A stretch of DNA of 64,000 nt, from positions 10,060,810-10,124,809 of the forward strand of contig CM068322.1 of assembly GCA_034766995.1 (NCBI GenBank), in the 5' to 3' direction. Shown in pieces: positions 10,736 to 22,999 of the stretch (its first letter is position 1; every line of letters begins with the position of its first letter). Origin of the DNA: Acanthacorydalis orientalis (taxonomy: Eukaryota; Arthropoda; Insecta; Megaloptera; Corydalidae). The notes beneath the pieces are model-generated. The model had not been told where the DNA came from. It worked only from the letters and a program-made list of their open reading frames with translations, and ran no database searches. Position numbers and translations under genes: made by a program.

Positions 10736-13605
10736 TTTATTTTCGATTATTTTCGGAAAAAAAATAGTTTCGCTCAAAAACCACTTTCAACCGGTTTTTC
10801 GGTTATAAGTAGTCGAAATTAAGTGTGGAACGACTAATATCATACACCGTTAGATGCGTCTTAAAATTATCTATAACATAGTGTGCAATTCGATTCGATT
10901 ATTTCCCAAAAAAACAGTTTTTTTAACCAGTTTTTCGGCTCTAAGTAGTCAAAATTAACTGCGAAGAGGCATATATCGCACATCGTTAGATGCGTCTTAA
11001 AATTATCTATCACGTGGTGTGCAATTGGATTCGATATTTTTCCAATAAGACTTAACTTTGCTCAAAAAACCTATTTTTCAACCAGTTTTCCGGCCATAAG
11101 TATTCGAAATTAAGTGCGAAATTGCTCATATCGCACATCGTTAGATGCGTCTCAAAATTATCTATCGCGAGATGTGCAATTCTATTCGATTGATTTCAAA
11201 GACGACCTAACTTTGCTCACAAAACCTATTTTTCAAACAGTTTTTCGGCCATAAGTATTCGAAATTAAGTGCGAAACGGCTCATGTCGCACATCGTTAGA
11301 TGCGTCTTGAAATTATGTATAACGTGGTGTGCAATTCTATTCGATTGATTTCCAAAACGAACTAACTTTGTTCAAAAAAACTATTTTTCAACCAGTTTTT
11401 CGGCCATAAGTAGTCGAAATTAAGTGCGAAACGGATCATATTGCACATAGTTAGATGCGTCTTAAAATTACCTATCGCGTGGTGTACAATTCGATTCGAT
11501 TATGTTCAGAAAAGACCTAATTTGGCCCGAAAAACCCATTTTTCAACCAGTTTTTCGGCCATAAGTAGTCGAAATTAAGTGCGAAACGGCTAATGTCGCA
11601 CATCATTAGATGCGTCTTAAAATTATCTATCGTGTGGTGTGCAATTCGATTCGATTATCTTCCAAAAAAGCCTAATTTGGCCCGAAAAACCCATTTTTTA
11701 ACCAGTTTTTCGGCCATAAGTAGTCGAAATTAAGTGCGAAATGGCTCATATCGCACATCGTTAGATGCGTCTCAAAATTATCTATCGCGAGATGTGCAAT
11801 TCTATTCGATTGATTTCAAAGACGACCTAACTTTGCTCACAAAACCTATTTTTCAAACAGTTTTTCGGCCATAAGTATTCGAAATTAAGTGCGAAACGGC
11901 TCATGTCGCACATCGTTAGATGCGTCTTGAAATTATGTATAACGTGGTGTGCAATTCTATTCGATTGATTTCCAAAACGAACTAACTTTGTTCAAAAAAC
12001 CTATTTTTCAACCAGTTTTTCGGCCATAAGTAGTCGAAATTAAGTGCGAAATGGCTCATATCGCACATCGTTAGTTGCGTCTTAAAATTACCTATCGCGT
12101 GGTGTGCAATTCGATTCGATTATGTTCAGAAAAGACCTAATTTGGCCCGAAAAACCCATTTTTCAACCAGTTTTTCGGCCATTAGTAATTGACATTAAGT
12201 GCGAAACGGGTCATATCGCACATCATTAGATGCGTCTTAAAATTATCTATCGTGTGGTGTACAATTCGATTCGATTATCTTCCAAAAAAGCCTAATTTGG
12301 CCCGAAAAACCCATTTTTTAACCAGTTTTTCGGCCATAAGTAGTCGAAATTAAGTGCGAAATGGCTCATATCGCACATCGTTAGTTGCGTCTTAAAATTA
12401 TCTATCCCGTGGTGTGCAATGCGATTCGATTATCTTCCAAAAAAGCCTAATTTGGCCCGAAAAACCCATTTTTCAACCAGTTTTTCGGTCATTAGTAATT
12501 GACATTAAGTGCGAAACGGGTCATATCGCACATCGTTAGATGCGTCTTAAAATTATCTATCGCGTGATGTGCAATTCGATTCAATTATGTTCAAAAAAGA
12601 CGTTTTTTTGCCCGAAAAACCCATTTTTCAACCAGTTTTTCGGCCATAAGTAGTCGAAATTAAGTGCGAAATGGCTCATATCGCACATCGTTAGTTGCGT
12701 CTTAAAATTACCTATCGCGTGGTGTGCAATTCGATTCGATTATCTTCCAAAAAAGCCTAATTTGGCCCGAAAAACCCATTTTTCAACCAGTTTTTCGGCC
12801 ATAAGTAGTCGAAATTAAGTGCGAAACGGATCATATTGCACATCGTTAGATGCGTCTTAAAATTACCTATCGCGTTGTGTGCAATTCGATTCGATTATCT
12901 TCCAAAAAAGCCTAATTTTCCCCGAAAAACCCATTTTTCAACCAGTTTTTCGGCCATAAGTAGTCGAAATTAAGTGCGAAACGGATCATATTGCACATCG
13001 TTAGATGCGTCTTAAAATTACCTATCGCGTGGTGTGCCATTCGATTCAATTATCTTCCAAAAAAGCATTATTTGCCCGAAAAACCCACTTTTCAACCAGT
13101 TTTTCGGTGATTAGTAGTCGAAATTAAGTGCGAAACGGGTCATCGCACATCGTTAGATGCGTCTTAAAATTATCTAACGCGCTATATGCAATTCGATTCG
13201 ATTATCTTCCAAAAAAGCCTAATTTACCCGAAAAACCCATTTTTCAAACAGTTTTTCGGCCATAAGTAGTCGAAATTAAGTGCGAAACGGGTCATCGCAC
13301 ATCGTTAGATGCGTCTTAAAATTATCTAACGCGTTATATGCAATTCGATTCGATTATCTTCCAAAAAAGCCTAATTTACCCGAAAAACCCATTTTTTAAC
13401 CAGTTTTTCGGCCATAACTAGTCGAAATAACGTGCGAAACGGCTCATACCGCACATCGTTAGATGCGTCTTAAAATTATCTATCGCGTGGTGTGCAATTC
13501 GATTCGATTATTTTCCAAAAAGACCTAACTTTGGTCAAAAAACGTATTTTTCAACCAGTTTTTCGGCCATAAGTATTCGAACGTAAGTGCGAAACGGCTC
13601 ATATT
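10736..13605 (+). repeat. 155-bp satellite array, left arm (B)
   Basis: About 18 tandem units with a period of 155 bp. The landmark cggccataag recurs at 11091, 11246, 11401 and 11556, and onward. Each unit carries a T-rich part (aaccagtttttcggcc), gaaattaagtgcgaaacgg, cgcacatcgttagatgcgtc, and gtggtgtgcaattcgattcg. The outermost units are the most diverged. A four-unit (620-bp) higher-order copy is visible: the variant ctcaaaattatctatcgcga recurs at 11,151 and 11,771. There is no open frame of note. The array is the reverse complement of the one at 37,405-39,430. Confidence 0.95.
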
Positions 13606-13665
13606 GGTCATACGGCATCATTAACTTATTATAATAACTAAATTTTTTTTATCATTTGAAAGCAC

Positions 13666-13666
<1 letters not shown>

Positions 13667-13750
<84 letters not shown>
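13667..13750. repeat. Compound (TA)n(TG)n microsatellite in segment C
   Basis: About 50 bp of TA is followed by about 26 bp of TG and then TATATA. The other arm has a shorter, degenerate TA/CA tract at the same place (37,322-37,360). Confidence 0.95.
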
Positions 13751-13807
13751 CAAATTAATTTGTTTATATTCATACATTTATACGGTAACTTTCAAATAAA
13801 GAGAGCG

Positions 13808-13898
13808 TAGCTAAGGTGCAACATAGCAAGTCTCTTTGACAAGTTAAGCAGGAAGAGTGGCGTACCACGAAAGGAGTGGTGGCCGGTGGTTCGATCTG
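13808..13898 (+). promoter_or_regulatory. Possible internal RNA polymerase III promoter (A and B boxes), left arm
   Basis: tagctaaggtg at 13808-13818 fits the A-box pattern TRGYNNANNNG. ggttcgatctg at 13888-13898 fits the B-box pattern GWTCRANNC except at its last base. Both boxes are kept in the other arm (37255-37265 and 37173-37183, reverse strand) and both point into the 41-bp array. The spacing of about 80 bp is longer than in most tRNA genes but within what polymerase III tolerates. No cloverleaf can be drawn, so this is not a tRNA gene. Chance matches to such short motifs are possible. Confidence 0.25.
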
Positions 13899-15124
13899 CG
13901 AAGCGTGTGTGTGTGGCCGTGTCGCCGGAGTGAATTTTAGACAACGTCCAAAAATCATCGGTTACTCGAGTGATTTTTAGACTATGTCCGTGATTGCGTG
14001 TGTGTGTGTGATTTTTGGACAATGTCATAAATTGACTCGGAACTGTCGACGATATTTCGACGTCAATTTTAGACATTGTCCAAAAATCGTCGTCAGATCC
14101 GAGTCAATTTTAGACATTGTCCAAAAATCGTCGACACATCCGAGTCATTTTTAGACATTGTCCAATAATCGTCGACATATCCGAGTCAATTTTAGACATT
14201 GTCCAAAAATCGCCGTCAGTTCCGAGTCAATTTTAGACATTGTCTAAAATTCGTCGTCAGTTCCGAGTCAAATTTAGACATTGTCCAAAAATCATCGACA
14301 CGTCCGAGTCAATTTTAGACATTGTCCAAAAATCGTCGTCATATCCGAGTCAATTTTAGACAATGTGCAAAAATCGTAGACATATCCGAGTCAATTTTAG
14401 ACAATGTCTAAAAATCTTCGACACATCCGAGTCCATTTTAGACAATGTCCAAAAATCGTCGACACATCCGAGTCATTTTTAGACATTGTCCAAAAATCGT
14501 CGACAGATCCGAATCAATTTTAGACAAAGTCCAAAAATCGTCGATACATCCGAGTCAATAGTAGACAATGTCCAAAAATCGTCGAGACATCCGAGTCAAT
14601 ATTAGACAAAGTCCAAAAATCGTCGACACATCCGAGGCAATATTAGACAATGTCCAAAAATCGTCGACACATCCGGGTCAATATTAGACAATGTCCAAAA
14701 ATCGTCAACACATCCAAATCAATTTTAGACATTGTCCAAAAATCGTCGAAAGATCCGAATCAATTTTAGACAATGTCCAAAAATCGTCGACACATCCGAG
14801 TCAAATTTCGACATTGTCCAAAAATCGTCAACACATCCGAGTCAATTTTAGACATTGTCCAAAAATCGTCGACAGATCCGAATCAACTTTAGACAATGTC
14901 CAAAAATCGTCGACACATCCGAATCAATTTTAGACAATGTCCAAAAATCGTCGACACTTCCGAGTCAATTTTAGACAATGTCCAAAAATCGTCGACACAT
15001 CCGAGTCAAATTAGACAATGTCCAAAAATCGTCGACACATCCGAGTCAATATTAGACAAAGTCAAAAAATCGTCGACACATCCGAGTCAATGTCCAAAAA
15101 TCGTCGACAGATCCGAGTCAACAT

Positions 15125-18100
15125 TAGACAATGTCCAAAAATCGTCGACACTTCCGAGTCAATTTTAGACATTGTCCAAAAATCGTCGACAGATCCGAAT
15201 CAACTTTAGACAATGTCCAAAAATCGTCGACACATCCGAGTCCATTTTAGACAAAGTCCAAAAATCGTCGACACATACGAGTCAATTTTAGACAATGTCC
15301 AAAAATCGTCGACACATCCGAGTCAATATTAGACAATGTCCAAAAATCGTCGACACATCCGAGTCAATTTTAGACAATGTCCAAAAATCGTCGACACATC
15401 CGAGTCAATTTTAGACAATGTCCAAAAATCGTCGACACTTCCGAGTCAATTTTAGACAATGTCCAAAAATCGTCGACACATCCGAGTCAAATTAGACAAT
15501 GTCCAAAAATCGTCGACACATCCGAGTCAATATTAGATAATGTCCAAAAATCGTCGACACATCCGAGTCAATTTTAGACAATGTCCAAAAATCGTCGACA
15601 CATCCGAGTCAATTTTAGACAATGTCCAAAAATCGTCGACACATCCTAGTCAATATAAGACAATGTCCAAAAATCGTCGACAGATCCGAGTCAACATTAG
15701 ACAATGTCCAAAAATCGTCGACACATCCGAATCAATTTTAGACAATGTCCAAAAACGTCGACACTTCCGAGTCAATTTTAGACAATGTCCAAAAATCGTC
15801 GACACATCCGAGTCAAATTAGACAATGTCCAAAAATCGTCGACACATCCGAGTGAATATTAGACAATGTCCAAAAATCGTCGACACATCCGAGTCAATAT
15901 TAGATAATGTCCAAAAATCGTCGACACATCCGAGTCAATATTAGACAATGTCCAAAAATCGTCGACAGATCCGAGTCAACATTAGACAATGTCCAAAAAT
16001 CGTCGACACTTCCGAGTCAATTTTAGACATTGTCCAAAAATCGTCGACACATCCGAATCAATTTTAGACAATGTCCAAAAATCGTCGACACTTCCGAGTC
16101 AATTTTAGACAATGTCCAAAAATCGTCGACACATCCGAGTCAATATTAGACAATGTCCAATAATCGTCGACACATCCGAGTCAAATTTCGACATTGTCCA
16201 AAAATCGTCGACACATCCGAGTCAATTTTAGACATTGTCCAAAAATCGTCGACAGATCCGAATCAATTTTACAGTGTCCAAAAATCTTCGACACATCCGA
16301 GTCCATTTTAGACAAAGTCCAAAAATCGTCGACACATACGAGTCAATTTTAGACAATGTCCAAAAATCGTCGACACATCCGAGTCAATATTAGACAATGT
16401 CCAAAAATCGTCGACACATCCGAGTCAATTTTAGACAATGTCCAAAAATCGTCGACACATCCGAGTCAATATTAGACAATGTCCAAAAATCGTCAACACA
16501 TCCGAGTCATTATTAGACAATGTCCAAAAATCGTCGACACATCCGAGTCAATTTTTGACAATGTCCAAAAATCGTCGACACATCCGAGTCAATTTTAGAC
16601 AATGTCCAAAAATCGTCGACACATCCGAGTCAATTTTAGACAATGTCCAAAAATCGTCGACACATCCGAGTCAATTTTTGACAATGTCCAAAAATCGTCG
16701 ACACATCCGAGTCAATTTTAGACAATGTCCAAAAATCGTCGACACATCCGAGTCAATTTTAGACAATGTCCAAAAATCGTCGACACATCCGAGTCAATTT
16801 TAGACAATGTCCAAAAATCGTCGACACATCCGAGTCAATTTTAGACAATGTCCAAAAATCGTCGACACATCCTAGTCAATATAAGACAATGTCAAAAAAT
16901 CTTCGACACATCCGAGTCCATTTTAGACAATGTCCAAAAATCGTCGACACATCCGAGTCAATTTTTGACAATGTCCAAAAATCGTCGACACATCCTAGTC
17001 AATATTAGACAATGTCAAAAAATCGTCGACACATCCGAGTCAATTTTAGACAATGTCCAAAAATCGTCGACACATCCGAGTCAATATTAGACAATGTCAA
17101 AAAATCGTCGACACATCCGAGTCAATTTTAGACAATGTCCAAAAATCGTCGACACATCCGAGTCAATTTTAGACAATGTCTAAAAATCGTCGATACATCC
17201 GAGTCAATTTTAGACAATGTCCAAAAATCGTCGACACATCCGAGTCAATATTAGACAATGTCCAAAAATCGTCGACACATCCGAATCAATATTAGACAAA
17301 GTCCAAAAATCGTCGACACATCCGATTCAATATTAGACAATGTCCAAAAATCGTCGACAGATCCGAGTCAACATTAGACAATGTCAAAAAATCGTCGACA
17401 CATCCGAGTCAATATTAGACAATGTCCAAAAATCGTCGACACATCCGAGTCAATATTAGACAATGTCCAAAAATCGTCGACACATCCGAGTCAATATTAG
17501 ACAATGTCCAAAAATCGTCGACACATCCGAGTCAATATTTGACAATGTCCAAAATTCGTCGACACATCCGAGTCAAATTTCGACATTGTCCAAAAATCGT
17601 CGACACATCCGAGTCAATTTTAGACATTGTCCAAAAATCGTCGACAGATCCGAATCAATTTTAGACAAAGTCCACAAATCGTCGACACATCCGAGTCAAT
17701 ATTAGACAATGTCAAAAAATCGTCGACACATCCGAGTCAATTTTAGACATTGTCCAAAAATCGTCGACACATCCGAGTCAATTTTAGACAATGTCCAAAA
17801 ATCGTCGATACATCCGAGTCAATAGTAGACAATGTCCAAAAATCGTCGAGACATCCGAGTCAATATTAGACAAAGTCCAAAAATCATCGACACATCCGAG
17901 TCAATATTAGACAATGTCCAAAAATCGTCGACACATCCGAATCAATTTTAGACAATGTCCAAAAATCGTCGACACTTCCGAGTCAATATTAGACAATGTC
18001 CAAAAATCGTCGACACATCCGAGTCAATATTAGACAATATCCAAAAATCGTCGACACATGCGAGTCAATATTAGACAATGTCCAAAAATCGTCGACACAT

Positions 18101-18521
18101 CCGAGTCAAATTTCGACATTGTCCAAAAATCGTCAACACATCCGAGTCAATTTTAGACATTGTCCAAAAATCGTCGACAGATCCGAATCAAATTTAGACA
18201 ATGTCCAAAAATCGTCGACACATCCGAATCAATTTTAGACAATGTCCAAAAATCGTCGACACTTCCGAGTCAATTTTAGACAATGTCCAAAAATCGTCGA
18301 CACATCCGAGTCAAATTAGACAATGTCCAAAAATCCTCGACACATCCGAGTCAATATTAGACAATGTCCGAAAATCGTCGACACATCCGAGTCAATATTA
18401 GATAATGTCCAAAAATCGTCGACACATCCGAGTCAATTTTAGACAATGTCCCATAATCGTCGACACATCCGAGTCAATATTAGACAAAGTCAAAAAATCG
18501 TTGACACATCCGAGTCAATTT
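15125..18521. repeat. 3.4-kb higher-order duplication inside the left array, copy 1
   Basis: Unit variants in this 3,397-bp block recur in the same order in the next block at a constant offset of 3,397 bp. Markers include the short unit with tttacagtgtcc at 16,268, the variant cctagtcaatataagac, and the 40-bp units with caaattagac. Confidence 0.93.
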
Positions 18522-21500
18522 TAGACAATGTCCAAAAATCGTCGACACTTCCGAGTCAATTTTAGACATTGTCCAAAAATCGTCGACAGATCCGAATCAA
18601 CTTTAGACAATGTCCAAAAATCGTCGACACATCCGAGTCCATTTTAGACAAAGTCCAAAAATCGTCGACACATACGAGTCAATTTTAGACAATGTCCAAA
18701 AATCGTCGACACATCCGAGTCAATATTAGACAATGTCCAAAAATCGTCGACACATCCGAGTCAATTTTAGACAATGTCCAAAAATCGTCGACACATCCGA
18801 GTCAATTTTAGACAATGTCCAAAAATCGTCGACACTTCCGAGTCAATTTTAGACAATGTCCAAAAATCGTCGACACATCCGAGTCAAATTAGACAATGTC
18901 CAAAAATCGTCGACACATCCGAGTCAATATTAGATAATGTCCAAAAATCGTCGACACATCCGAGTCAATTTTAGACAATGTCCAAAAATCGTCGACACAT
19001 CCGAGTCAATTTTAGACAATGTCCAAAAATCGTCGACACATCCTAGTCAATATAAGACAATGTCCAAAAATCGTCGACAGATCCGAGTCAACATTAGACA
19101 ATGTCCAAAAATCGTCGACACATCCGAATCAATTTTAGACAATGTCCAAAAACGTCGACACTTCCGAGTCAATTTTAGACAATGTCCAAAAATCGTCGAC
19201 ACATCCGAGTCAAATTAGACAATGTCCAAAAATCGTCGACACATCCGAGTGAATATTAGACAATGTCCAAAAATCGTCGACACATCCGAGTCAATATTAG
19301 ATAATGTCCAAAAATCGTCGACACATCCGAGTCAATATTAGACAATGTCCAAAAATCGTCGACAGATCCGAGTCAACATTAGACAATGTCCAAAAATCGT
19401 CGACACTTCCGAGTCAATTTTAGACATTGTCCAAAAATCGTCGACACATCCGAATCAATTTTAGACAATGTCCAAAAATCGTCGACACTTCCGAGTCAAT
19501 TTTAGACAATGTCCAAAAATCGTCGACACATCCGAGTCAATATTAGACAATGTCCAATAATCGTCGACACATCCGAGTCAAATTTCGACATTGTCCAAAA
19601 ATCGTCGACACATCCGAGTCAATTTTAGACATTGTCCAAAAATCGTCGACAGATCCGAATCAATTTTACAGTGTCCAAAAATCTTCGACACATCCGAGTC
19701 CATTTTAGACAAAGTCCAAAAATCGTCGACACATACGAGTCAATTTTAGACAATGTCCAAAAATCGTCGACACATCCGAGTCAATATTAGACAATGTCCA
19801 AAAATCGTCGACACATCCGAGTCAATTTTAGACAATGTCCAAAAATCGTCGACACATCCGAGTCAATATTAGACAATGTCCAAAAATCGTTAACACATCC
19901 GAGTCATTATTAGACAATGTCCAAAAATCGTCGACACATCCGAGTCAATTTTTGACAATGTCCAAAAATCGTCGACACATCCGAGTCAATTTTAGACAAT
20001 GTCCAAAAATCGTCGACACATCCGAGTCAATTTTAGACAATGTCCAAAAATCGTCGACACATCCGAGTCAATTTTTGACAATGTCCAAAAATCGTCGACA
20101 CATCCGAGTCAATTTTAGACAATGTCCAAAAATCGTCGACACATCCGAGTCAATTTTAGACAATGTCCAAAAATCGTCGACACATCCGAGTCAATTTTAG
20201 ACAATGTCCAAAAATCGTCGACACATCCGAGTCAATTTTAGACAATGTCCAAAAATCGTCGACACATCCTAGTCAATATAAGACAATGTCAAAAAATCTT
20301 CGACACATCCGAGTCCATTTTAGACAATGTCCAAAAATCGTCGACACATCCGAGTCAATTTTTGACAGTGTCCAAAAATCGTCGACACATCCTAGTCAAT
20401 ATTAGACAATGTCAAAAAATCGTCGACACATCCGAGTCAATTTTAGACAATGTCCAAAAATCGTCGACACATCCGAGTCAATATTAGACAATGTCAAAAA
20501 ATCGTCGACACATCCGAGTCAATTTTAGACAATGTCCAAAAATCGTCGACACATCCGAGTCAATTTTAGACAATGTCTAAAAATCGTCGATACATCCGAG
20601 TCAATTTTAGACAATGTCCAAAAATCGTCGACACATCCGAGTCAATATTAGACAATGTCCAAAAATCGTCGACACATCCGAATCAATATTAGACAAAGTC
20701 CAAAAATCGTCGACACATCCGATTCAATATTAGACAATGTCCAAAAATCGTCGACAGATCCGAGTCAACATTAGACAATGTCAAAAAATCGTCGACACAT
20801 CCGAGTCAATATTAGACAATGTCCAAAAATCGTCGACACATCCGAGTCAATATTAGACAATGTCCAAAAATCGTCGACACATCCGAGTCAATATTAGACA
20901 ATGTCCAAAAATCGTCGACACATCCGAGTCAATATTTGACAATGTCCAAAATTCGTCGACACATCCGAGTCAAATTTCGACATTGTCCAAAAATCGTCGA
21001 CACATCCGAGTCAATTTTAGACATTGTCCAAAAATCGTCGACAGATCCGAATCAATTTTAGACAAAGTCCACAAATCGTCGACACATCCGAGTCAATATT
21101 AGACAATGTCAAAAAATCGTCGACACATCCGAGTCAATTTTAGACATTGTCCAAAAATCGTCGACACATCCGAGTCAATTTTAGACAATGTCCAAAAATC
21201 GTCGATACATCCGAGTCAATAGTAGACAATGTCCAAAAATCGTCGAGACATCCGAGTCAATATTAGACAAAGTCCAAAAATCATCGACACATCCGAGTCA
21301 ATATTAGACAATGTCCAAAAATCGTCGACACTTCCGAGTCAATATTAGACAATGTCCAAAAATCGTCGACACATCCGAGTCAATATTAGACAATATCCAA
21401 AAATCGTCGACACATGCGAGTCAATATTAGACAATGTCCAAAAATCGTCGACACATCCGAGTCAAATTTCGACATTGTCCAAAAATCGTCAACACATCCG

Positions 21501-21837
21501 AGTCAATTTTAGACATTGTCCAAAAATCGTCGACAGATCCGAATCAAATTTAGACAATGTCCAAAAATCGTCGACACATCCGAATCAATTTTAGACAATG
21601 TCCAAAAATCGTCGACACTTCCGAGTCAATTTTAGACAATGTCCAAAAATCCTCGACACATCCGAGTCAATATTAGACAATGTCCGAAAATCGTCGACAC
21701 ATCCGAGTCAATATTAGATAATGTCCAAAAATCGTCGACACATCCGAGTCAATTTTAGACAATGTCCCATAATCGTCGACACATCCGAGTCAATATTAGA
21801 CAAAGTCAAAAAATCGTTGACACATCCGAGTCAATTT
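18522..21837. repeat. 3.4-kb higher-order duplication inside the left array, copy 2
   Basis: This is an almost identical tandem copy of 15,125-18,521, shorter by 81 bp because two units have been lost (near 21,340 and 21,648). Only a few point differences were noticed, such as cgtcaacac becoming cgttaacac and acaatgtcc becoming acagtgtcc. That implies a recent unequal exchange. Confidence 0.93.
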
Positions 21838-22986
21838 TAGACAATGTCCAAAAATCGTCGACAGATCCGAGTCAACATTAGACAATGTCCAAAAATCGTC
21901 GACACTTCCGAGTCAATTTTAGACATTGTCCAAAAATCGTCGACACATCCGAGTCAATATTAGACAATGTCCAAAAATCGTCGACACATCCGAGTCAAAT
22001 TTCGACATTGTCCAAAAATCGTCGACACATCCGAGTCAATATTAGACAATGTCCAAAAATCGTCGACACATCCGAGTCAATTTTAGACAATGTCCAAAAA
22101 TCGTCGACACATCCGAGTCAATATTAGACAATGTCAAAAAATCGTCAACACATCCGAGTCAATCTTAGACAATGTCCAAAAATCGTCGACACATCCGAGT
22201 CAATATTAGACAATGTCCAAATATCGTCTATACATCCGAGTCAATTTTAGACAATGTCCAAAAATCGTCGAACAATCGGAGGCAATATTAGACAATGTCA
22301 AAAAATCGTCGACACATCGGAATCAATTTTAGGCAATGTCCAAAAATCGACGACACATCCGAGTCAATTTTAGACAATGTCCAAAAATCGTCGACACATC
22401 CGAGTCCATTTTAGACAATGTCCAAAAATCGTCGACACATCCGAGTCAATTTTAGACAATGTCCAAAAATCGTCGACACATCCAAGTCAATTTTAGACAT
22501 TGTCCAAAAATCGTCGACACATCTAAGTCAATTTTAGACATTGTCCAAAAATCATCGTCATATCCGAGTCAATATTAGACAATGTCCAAAAATCGTCGAC
22601 ACATCCGAGTAAAATTTAGACTATGTCCAAAAATCGTCGACACATCCGAGTCAAATTTCGACATTGTCCAAAAATCGTCGACACATCCGAGTCAATATTA
22701 GACATTGTCCAAAAATCGTCGACAGATCCGAATCAATTTTAGACAATGTCCAAAAATCGTCGACATTTCCGAGTCAATTTTAGACAATGTCAAAAAATCG
22801 TCGACACTTCCGAACCAATTTTTGGACAATGTCCAAAAATCGTCGACACATCCGAGTCCATTTTAGACAATGTCCAAAAATCGTCGACACATCTGAGTCA
22901 ATTTTAGACATTGTCCAAAAATCGTCGACAGATCCGAATCAATTTTAGACAATGTCCAAAAATCGTCGACACATCCGAGTCCATTT

Positions 22987-22999
22987 TAGACAATGTCTA
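22987..22999. other. Orientation switch point of the 41-bp array
   Basis: To the left every unit reads agacaatgtcc...gtcgacacatccgag; to the right every unit reads ctcggatgtgtcgac...ggacattgtct. The switch falls in the near-palindrome tagacaatgtcta. It contains no spacer, so the two halves abut directly. The first right-hand unit is slightly atypical (aaattttactcgg). Confidence 0.95.

Larger units (their letters stand above)
13606..13930 (+). repeat. Conserved low-copy arm segment C, left copy
   Basis: This roughly 325-bp segment links the 155-bp and 41-bp arrays. Going inward it has an AT-rich block (ttattataataactaaat, then gaaagcacg), a TA/TG microsatellite, then a more GC-rich block starting at about 13,800 (aagagagcgtagctaagg) and running through gtggcgtaccacgaaagg and ggccggtggttcgatctg to tgtcgccggag. 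The same order occurs in reverse complement at 37,009-37,404. It has no open frame that is kept in both arms, which argues for a structural or regulatory role rather than a protein. Confidence 0.85.
13931..22993 (-). repeat. 41-bp core satellite array, left half (D)
   Basis: Roughly 220 tandem units of 41 bp are present, with occasional units of 36-42 bp. The consensus includes attttagacaatgtccaaaa and then tcgtcgacacatccgagtca; every typical unit carries a GTCGAC palindrome. Common variants are agatccgaat, cacttccgag, attgtcc for aatgtcc, and tattag for ttttag. The first units (13,931-14,080) are the most diverged and contain a local orientation flip. Because 41 is not a multiple of three, each strand shows overlapping 80-codon frames that break at the TAG of every third unit. 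These are not genes. Strand is given so that the right half reads as plus. Confidence 0.98.

Noticed and set aside
13840..13870. Resemblance of aagttaagcagg in segment C to the 5S rRNA control region
   Set aside because: The match is only about ten bases and the neighbouring 5S landmarks are missing.
13808..13898. tRNA gene in segment C
   Set aside because: Box-like motifs are present but no acceptor stem or cloverleaf can be formed.
16438..16803. Open frames of 80-135 codons (MSKNRRHIRVN... repeats) throughout 14.7-34 kb on both strands
   Set aside because: The 41-bp unit has a stop only in its TAG, so a frame passes through three units before meeting it; single changes (TAG to TTG) give the longer ones. 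Frames follow the period, overlap one another, and have no start context or coding bias.
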